From the NCBI GenBank assembly GCA_910577925.1, contig CAJTOI010000006.1:62001-126000 (forward strand): a DNA stretch of 64,000 nucleotides, given 5' to 3'. Source of the stretch: an uncultured Roseburia sp. Its GTDB lineage: Bacteria; Bacillota; Clostridia; Lachnospirales; Lachnospiraceae. The number at the start of each line of letters is the position of its first letter. Positions within the stretch are counted from its first letter, which is position 1. The position numbers and the translations under genes are program-made. Of this stretch, positions 59,092 to 64,000 are shown one piece after another. Under the pieces are notes generated by a model. The model ran no database searches, had not been told where the DNA came from, and was given only the letters and a program-made list of their open reading frames with translations.

Positions 59092-60423
59092 TTATCCGAC
59101 TGCAACCTCTGTGTCCTCTCCGATATGGATCACGATGCAGCGCAGGTCACTTCCGAGCGCTTTGATGGAATACGCCTTGCCCGCCGCAACACTGACTGTG
59201 GAGCCTGCGGTCAGATCTACCTCAATTCCCTCGAGGATCAGCTTGCCCATGCCGGAGAGCACCGTAATCGTCTCCGTGCTGTTCTCGTATTTGTGCATCG
59301 GCACGGTCTTGCCCGCGACAACCTTAATCCGCTTTGTCGTGCTCTTGATCCCGTCATCCTCGTCCTCGTCAATCGTCTTAATTGTCCCCCAGCGGCGCTC
59401 CTCATACCGCGACGTATCCTCCAAATCCGTCAGACAATCCTTGATATAGGAGCTCTGATGCTTGTCCGCCACCAGTATCCCGTCGTGGGAGGCCGCGATT
59501 ACCATGTCTTTTGCCCCCATCACCACCAGCGGTATGCCTAGCACATTGACGGCATGGCTGTTCTCGCAGGTACCGTCCCAGGTCACGTCGCCGATGCTCT
59601 TCTCCGGCATTTCCTCCGTCAGCGTATTCCAGGTTCCCAGATCTTTCCAGATATCGGCATATCTGACCGCCACAATCCGATCCCAATGCTCAAGCACCTC
59701 ATAGTCAAAGCTCCGCTTCGGCAGCTTCTCATAGTCCGCCGCCATCTGCCTGTAATCCATGCCCACTCCGTACGGCGCAAGCCACTGCGACGCCGTCGAC
59801 AGCTTAAAACAAAATACCCCGCAGTTCCAAAGCGCGCCGCCTGCCACAAGTTCCTCTGCGGCAGGTTCATCCGGCTTCTCCCGAAAGCCCCGCACCGAAA
59901 GCAGTTCGCCGTCCGCCCCGTCCTCCGGCAGAATATAACCGTATTTTGTGGAGGGGTAAGTGGGGACACCGCCCAGGAGGCCGATGGTCTGCTCCGCCGA
60001 CGCGATCGACTCCCCGAGCCGCTTGATACGCTCAAAAAACGCGCCTGTGGTGTAGGGATCCACCGGCAGAAACGCGACCACGTCCTCCGGGTCGGCCCCT
60101 TTCTCAGACAGAAGATAGGCACAGGAAAGCATCACCGCCGGAAACGTGTCCCGGCGCATCGGCTCCACCGCGACCTCCGCCTCCCCGTCTAACTGGCTCT
60201 CGATAATCTCCACCTGCGCGTCGCTGGCACAGACAACGGTATTGCCGGACAATCCTGCCGCTTTCAGCTGACCGAACACGCGCTGGAGCATGGAGCATTT
60301 CTCCTCCCCGTCTGCCCCGTCGTGATTCATCAGCTTAATATACTGCTTGGAACAGAGGTCATTGGAAAGCGGCCACAGGCGCTTCCCCGAACCTCCCGAT
60401 AACAATACAATGTACATATCCAT
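59092..60423 (-). CDS. manC: Mannose-1-phosphate guanylyltransferase
   Basis: 443-aa GDP-mannose pyrophosphorylase (GTP + mannose-1-P to GDP-mannose). N-terminal nucleotidyltransferase signature YIVLLSGGSGKRLWPLSND, then DVVAFLPVDPY, KYGYILPED and FREKPDEPAAEEL, and a C-terminal cupin region (VPMHKYENSTETITVLSGMG). It is third in the gmd-fcl-manC operon (33 bp after fcl), providing GDP-mannose for the two upstream enzymes. No phosphomannomutase gene is in the window. Confidence 0.93.
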   Translation of the reverse strand: MDMYIVLLSGGSGKRLWPLSNDLCSKQYIKLMNHDGADGEEKCSMLQRVFGQLKAAGLSGNTVVCASDAQVEIIESQLDGEAEVAVEPMRRDTFPAVMLSCAYLLSEKGADPEDVVAFLPVDPYTTGAFFERIKRLGESIASAEQTIGLLGGVPTYPSTKYGYILPEDGADGELLSVRGFREKPDEPAAEELVAGGALWNCGVFCFKLSTASQWLAPYGVGMDYRQMAADYEKLPKRSFDYEVLEHWDRIVAVRYADIWKDLGTWNTLTEEMPEKSIGDVTWDGTCENSHAVNVLGIPLVVMGAKDMVIAASHDGILVADKHQSSYIKDCLTDLEDTSRYEERRWGTIKTIDEDEDDGIKSTTKRIKVVAGKTVPMHKYENSTETITVLSGMGKLILEGIEVDLTAGSTVSVAAGKAYSIKALGSDLRCIVIHIGEDTEVAVG

Positions 60424-60456
60424 TCCTTTCCGGAAAACGCCGCGTTTGCGTTCTCC

Positions 60457-61401
60457 CTAGCGCTCCGCGCGCATCGGATTATTCAGAAAGTCCTCGTACG
60501 CCAATCGGATGCCTTCCTCGAGTTCCGTCTTGTATTTCCATCCGAGCCCTTCGAGCTTGCGCACGTCCAAAAGCTTTCTCGGCGTTCCGTCCGGCTTCGT
60601 GGAATCCCACTTCACCTCGCCCTCAAAGCCGATGACACGCGCCACGACTTCCGTGAGGTCTTTAATTGTCAGCTCCTTGCCGGTTCCGACATTAACCGTC
60701 TCGTTCCCGCTGTAATTATTCATCAGGTATACGCAGGCGTCCGCCAGATCATCCACATACAGAAATTCACGCATCGGCGTTCCGGTCCCCCAGCAGACAA
60801 CCTCGCGAAGCCCCGCCTCTTTTGCCTCGTGAAAACGGCGGATCAGCGCCGGCAGCACGTGGCTGTGCTCCGGATGATAGTTGTCGTTCGGCCCGTAAAG
60901 ATTCGTCGGCATCACCGAAATATAATCCGTTCCGTACTGTCTGTTCAGATATTCGCAGTATTTGAGCCCGCTGATTTTCGCAAGAGCATACGCCTCGTTT
61001 GTCTTCTCAAGCTCGCTGGTCAAAAGACAGCTCTCCGGCATCGGCTGCGGCGCCATGCGAGGATAGATGCAGGAGGAGCCGAGAAACAGCAGCTTTTTAC
61101 AGCCGTTCTTCCATGCCTCATGGATGACATTCATCTCCAGTGTCATGTTGTCGTACATGAAATCGGCAAGCGCCTCGTTGTTCGCCATGATCCCGCCGAC
61201 CTTTGCGGCCGCAAGGAACACGTAATCCGGACGCTCCGCCGCAAAAAATTCTTCCACTTCCGTCTGCCTGCAGAGGTTTACTTCCTTATGCGTTCTGGTG
61301 ATGATATTGTGATAGCCCTGCTTTTCAAGCTGCCGTATAATCGCGGAGCCGACCATTCCCCGGTGGCCCGCCACATATATTTTCGCATCTTTTTCCATCA
61401 T
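60457..61401 (-). CDS. fcl: GDP-L-fucose synthase
   Basis: 314-aa epimerase/reductase (WcaG), short-chain dehydrogenase-like. Start MMEKDAKIYVAGHRGMVGSA at 61401 after AGGGGGAA. The NADP(H) site GHRGMVGSAI, FLGSSCIYPRMAPQPMPESC with catalytic Ser, and the Tyr-x3-Lys in NEAYALAKISGLKYCE are visible. It converts the Gmd product GDP-4-keto-6-deoxymannose to GDP-L-fucose. 16 bp after gmd. Confidence 0.95.
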   Translation of the reverse strand: MMEKDAKIYVAGHRGMVGSAIIRQLEKQGYHNIITRTHKEVNLCRQTEVEEFFAAERPDYVFLAAAKVGGIMANNEALADFMYDNMTLEMNVIHEAWKNGCKKLLFLGSSCIYPRMAPQPMPESCLLTSELEKTNEAYALAKISGLKYCEYLNRQYGTDYISVMPTNLYGPNDNYHPEHSHVLPALIRRFHEAKEAGLREVVCWGTGTPMREFLYVDDLADACVYLMNNYSGNETVNVGTGKELTIKDLTEVVARVIGFEGEVKWDSTKPDGTPRKLLDVRKLEGLGWKYKTELEEGIRLAYEDFLNNPMRAER

Positions 61402-61417
61402 GATTCTATTCCCCCTG

Positions 61418-62452
61418 TTAATCTTCTTTCGCAACAAGCTCCATATCATGCTTTACCATAAGCTTTACCAGTTCCTCAAAGCTCGTCTTTGTCGGATTCC
61501 AGCCGAGCTCCTGCTTCGCCTTAGTCGGATCTCCCCAGAGATTTACAACGTCTGTCGGCCGGTAAAACTCCGGCGATACCTCGATGACAACTTCGCCCGT
61601 AGCCTTATTGACGCCGACTTCCTCCATGCCCTCGCCTTTAAATTCCAGCTCGATCCCCGCCTCGCGGAATGCAAGTTCGCAGAATTCCCGCACGGAGTGC
61701 TGATCCCCGGTCGCAATCACGAAATCTTCCGGCGTATCGTGCTGTAAAATCAGCCACATACACTCCACATAATCCTTCGCGTAGCCCCAGTCACGCAGGG
61801 AGGACAGATTTCCGAGATAGAGCTTGTCCTGTTTCCCCTGGGCGATCCTTGCCGCCGCGAGAGAAATCTTTCTCGTCACGAACGTCTCTCCGCGGCGCTC
61901 GGACTCATGGTTGAAGAGGATGCCGGAGCAGCAGAACATATCGTACGCCTCACGGTACTCCTGCACAATCCAGAAACCGTACTGCTTTGCCACCGCATAA
62001 GGGCTGTACGGGTGGAACGGCGTGGTCTCGCGCTGCGGTACCTCCTCCACCTTGCCGTACAGCTCCGAGGTGGACGCCTGATAGATGCGGCAGGTCTTCT
62101 CAAGCCCGCAGACACGGACTGCCTCGAGCACGCGCAGCACGCCGACCGCCACGACATCCGCCGTGTACTCCGGCACGTCAAAGCTTACCTGCACATGAGA
62201 CTGCGCCGCCAGATTATAGATCTCGTCCGGGCGCACCGCGCCGATAATCTTTACAAGGCTCATGGAATCGGCCAGATCCCCGTAGTGCAGATGAAAATGC
62301 GGATTCCCGTCAAGATGGTCGATGCGCTCCCGCTTCTCGGTGGATGCGCGGCGCACCATGCCGTGAACGTCGTAGCCCTTCTCCAGCAGAAGCTCCGCCA
62401 GATAACTTCCGTCCTGTCCGGTCACACCGGTAATCAATGCTTTTTTACTCAT
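61418..62452 (-). CDS. gmd: GDP-mannose 4,6-dehydratase
   Basis: 344-aa extended short-chain dehydrogenase making GDP-4-keto-6-deoxymannose. N-terminal ALITGVTGQDGSYLAELLLE, GDLADSMSLVKII, YQASTSELYGKVEEVPQRET with catalytic residues and SPYAVAKQYGFW (Tyr-x3-Lys). First gene of the fucose operon; AAAAAGGAGAA ribosome site. It is divergent from the AraC regulator, which may control the operon from the 160-bp region between them. Confidence 0.96.
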   Translation of the reverse strand: MSKKALITGVTGQDGSYLAELLLEKGYDVHGMVRRASTEKRERIDHLDGNPHFHLHYGDLADSMSLVKIIGAVRPDEIYNLAAQSHVQVSFDVPEYTADVVAVGVLRVLEAVRVCGLEKTCRIYQASTSELYGKVEEVPQRETTPFHPYSPYAVAKQYGFWIVQEYREAYDMFCCSGILFNHESERRGETFVTRKISLAAARIAQGKQDKLYLGNLSSLRDWGYAKDYVECMWLILQHDTPEDFVIATGDQHSVREFCELAFREAGIELEFKGEGMEEVGVNKATGEVVIEVSPEFYRPTDVVNLWGDPTKAKQELGWNPTKTSFEELVKLMVKHDMELVAKED

Positions 62453-62537
62453 TCTTATTCTCCTTTTTGTTCTATCATAATTATTTTGCTTCCAGTCTTT
62501 TTAAGGCCGATGTTAAGAATAATCTAATTTTTCTTTT

Positions 62538-62565
62538 TTTACAATTGAATATATTGGTTTATAAT
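62538..62565 (+). promoter_or_regulatory. Promoter of the AraC-family gene
   Basis: TTTACA (62538-62543), 16-bp spacer, TATAAT (62560-62565), then TGGAGG before the ATG at 62614. Confidence 0.75.
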
Positions 62566-62613
62566 AGTATTATATTGCTATATCGAAAAAATCCCGTTCA
62601 AATGGAGGTTTTT

Positions 62614-63489
62614 ATGGACAAGCCGTTTTTTGAAAAATACAAAACCTCGGAGGTCACCAATACCAGAAGTGTCATCAATACGCCGTCCGCTTTCACCAGG
62701 GAGCATTTTTTCTATATCCAGGAAGCCGGCTATCTCAAAAGCTTAAAGCCGCATTTAAGCCGGCGGTCCGGCCTGCCCTCCTACCTGTTTTTTGTCGTAC
62801 TCTCCGGCAGCGGCGAAGTTTCCTACCGCGAGCCTTCGGGCGGTCCGGCAGCGGTTTCCCACGCCAGCACCGGCGACTGCTTTTTCTGGGACTGCACCGG
62901 GGAATACACGCACATCAGCACCGACGAGGACCCCTGGGAGCTTTTATGGATTCATTTTTACGGGCCGCAGGCTGCCGCCTATTATTCTTACTTCCGCGAG
63001 CATCATCACTGGCAGTTCCGCTCCCGCCATTTTACCGAGCTGACCGCCGCCATCCAGAATATTATCCGCTGCCATGAGGAACCTACCGACGACACGGACA
63101 TTCTGACGGCGCAGCAGATTGTCACGATCCTCACGCTCATCTGCACCGAATCCGACGGGCGAAACGAGCTGCTCTCCGACAAGCTTAAAGATATTCTCCA
63201 CTATTTAGACGAACATTATACGGAGCACATCTCCCTTGATATGCTTTCGGAACGTTTTTTTATCAGCAAATATTACCTCTCGCGGGAGTTTAAAAAAGAA
63301 TACGGAACCACGGTCATCCGGTATGTGCTGGCAAAAAAAATCACCAATGCCAAAGAGCTTCTCCGTTACAGCAACTACTCCATCGAGGAGATTGCTGCGC
63401 TCTGCGGCATTGATGACGCCAGTTATTTTAACAAGGTCTTCCGAAAAATGGAAGGCTGCACCGCCTCCGAATACCGGCGGCGATGGTAG
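62614..63489 (+). CDS. AraC-family transcriptional regulator
   Basis: 291-aa regulator; start MDKPFFEKYKTSEVTNTRSV at 62614 (TGGAGG upstream) instead of a longer frame reaching into the gmd 5' end. The N-terminal cupin effector domain reads LPSYLFFVVLSGSGEVSYRE and ELLWIHFYGPQAAAYY. The C-terminal double HTH reads HISLDMLSERFFISKYYLSR and YSIEEIAALCGIDDASYFNK. This architecture is usual for sugar-responsive regulators. It may control the adjacent fucose operon or the right-hand genes. Its 3' end overlaps the convergent membrane-protein gene by 62 bp. Confidence 0.92.
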   Translation: MDKPFFEKYKTSEVTNTRSVINTPSAFTREHFFYIQEAGYLKSLKPHLSRRSGLPSYLFFVVLSGSGEVSYREPSGGPAAVSHASTGDCFFWDCTGEYTHISTDEDPWELLWIHFYGPQAAAYYSYFREHHHWQFRSRHFTELTAAIQNIIRCHEEPTDDTDILTAQQIVTILTLICTESDGRNELLSDKLKDILHYLDEHYTEHISLDMLSERFFISKYYLSREFKKEYGTTVIRYVLAKKITNAKELLRYSNYSIEEIAALCGIDDASYFNKVFRKMEGCTASEYRRRW

Positions 63490-64000
63490 AACCCCCACCG
63501 AGGCCCGCAGCCGACACAAGCGCGGCCGCGGCCGACACCGCTTCCGCCGCCCGCCAGTACCACGGCTCCTCGAAAAATACCCGGATGGTCCCGGCCGTCT
63601 TAGCCGGTACGGAAAAGAGCATCACATGCTGGTCGCCGCTTCCGATCACATAGTCCTGTCCGGTCTCCAGCAGGATCGCCCGGTAGCCCCTATAGGCGTA
63701 GAGCGGTATTCTGATATAGGTGTCCCTGTCCAGCCTGTTTTTGAAGGAAAACGTGACCGTCGTGCCCTCTTTCTCGTAAGTCTTGATATCACAGCCCGCT
63801 TCTGTCTGCGGGTCCTCCTCATTTGCCAGCATCGCGTAAGCATCCCCCAGCATATACTCCCCGCCTATGACCGCATCCCTCGTGTCGATCCCGGCCGCGC
63901 TCGTGACCTTTACCGACGGGCTCTGCGCGATCAGCATATTGGAATACCAGGCAAACTGCAGCAGGGCAAGCATGCAAAACGCCCCGGTTATCATCCGTAC
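63428..64000 (-). CDS. C-terminal part of a membrane protein, YfhO-like (N-terminus beyond window)
   Basis: The frame is open to the right edge (191 codons visible). It begins with the hydrophobic segment FCMLALLQFAWYSNMLIA, followed by an extracytoplasmic beta-rich region (TVTFSFKNRLDRDTYIRIPL, GYRAILLETGQDYVIG, VPAKTAGTIRVFFEEPWYW) and a final hydrophobic helix AAAALVSAAGLGG. This layout resembles the C-terminus of YfhO/GT-C type large membrane proteins. The last ~20 residues overlap the AraC gene antiparallel and look non-conserved. Confidence 0.55.
   Translation of the reverse strand, partial: VRMITGAFCMLALLQFAWYSNMLIAQSPSVKVTSAAGIDTRDAVIGGEYMLGDAYAMLANEEDPQTEAGCDIKTYEKEGTTVTFSFKNRLDRDTYIRIPLYAYRGYRAILLETGQDYVIGSGDQHVMLFSVPAKTAGTIRVFFEEPWYWRAAEAVSAAAALVSAAGLGGGSTIAAGIRRRCSLPFFGRPC

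Overview
The window looks like a chromosomal segment of a Gram-positive anaerobe of the Lachnospiraceae (Bacillota). This is inferred from the gene repertoire (DUF6323/DUF6179 pair, DUF6056 membrane protein, tandem GT-A glycosyltransferases, bacteriohemerythrin, flagellin lysine-N-methylase), AGGAGG-type ribosome binding sites and moderate GC. No rRNA, tRNA, CRISPR array, IS element, integrase or origin was recognised. Most genes are on the minus strand.

Layout. 0-6 kb is housekeeping: a GntR regulator cut by the left edge, ispE, a small unknown protein, a class I aminotransferase with rarA, and a tandem hemerythrin. 6-13.8 kb is a catabolic operon on the minus strand (SAF-domain small subunit, UxaA-type large subunit, DASS/SLC13 transporter, two-domain esterase, Old-Yellow-Enzyme/FAD reductase) with a divergent LysR regulator. 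13.8-17 kb holds a VOC-DUF3795 fusion, an AraC regulator and the DUF6179/DUF6323 pair.

17.1-21 kb is AT-rich accessory DNA: a membrane-anchored papain-like protein, a broken rloB with an intact RloA-like ATPase, and a dGTPase. 21-25 kb has a polysaccharide deacetylase, a DUF4190-like protein, a C_GCAxxG_C_C-GNAT fusion and pncB. 25.2-32.5 kb is a type I restriction-modification operon (hsdR-hsdS-X-hsdM) in which X resembles the tRNA anticodon nuclease PrrC.

32.6-40.9 kb carries a glycosyltransferase, UDP-galactopyranose mutase, mutY, fliB, crotonase, proC and a GH13 alpha-glycosidase. At 40.93-41.44 kb lies a long imperfect inverted repeat with no gene. 41.5-63 kb is mainly an exopolysaccharide/cell-wall polysaccharide locus: HtrA protease, DUF6056 protein, five glycosyltransferase genes (two with tandem GT-A domains), LCP ligase, undecaprenyl-phosphate sugar transferase, UDP-glucose dehydrogenase, and the GDP-L-fucose genes manC-fcl-gmd. 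It is interrupted by a metallo-beta-lactamase-fold protein and a BlaI/BlaR1-like pair. An AraC regulator and a truncated membrane protein close the window.

The polysaccharide genes fit together: gmd/fcl/manC make GDP-fucose, ugd makes UDP-glucuronate, and glf (apart from the main cluster) makes UDP-galactofuranose. The WbaP-like enzyme primes the lipid carrier, the glycosyltransferases extend the repeat unit, and the LCP protein would attach polymer to peptidoglycan. No flippase or polymerase is recognised. The most interesting unexplained items are the PrrC-like gene inside the hsd operon, the decayed RloA/RloB locus, the ~500-bp inverted repeat, and a 36-bp promoter/leader element shared by the hemerythrin and pncB genes.
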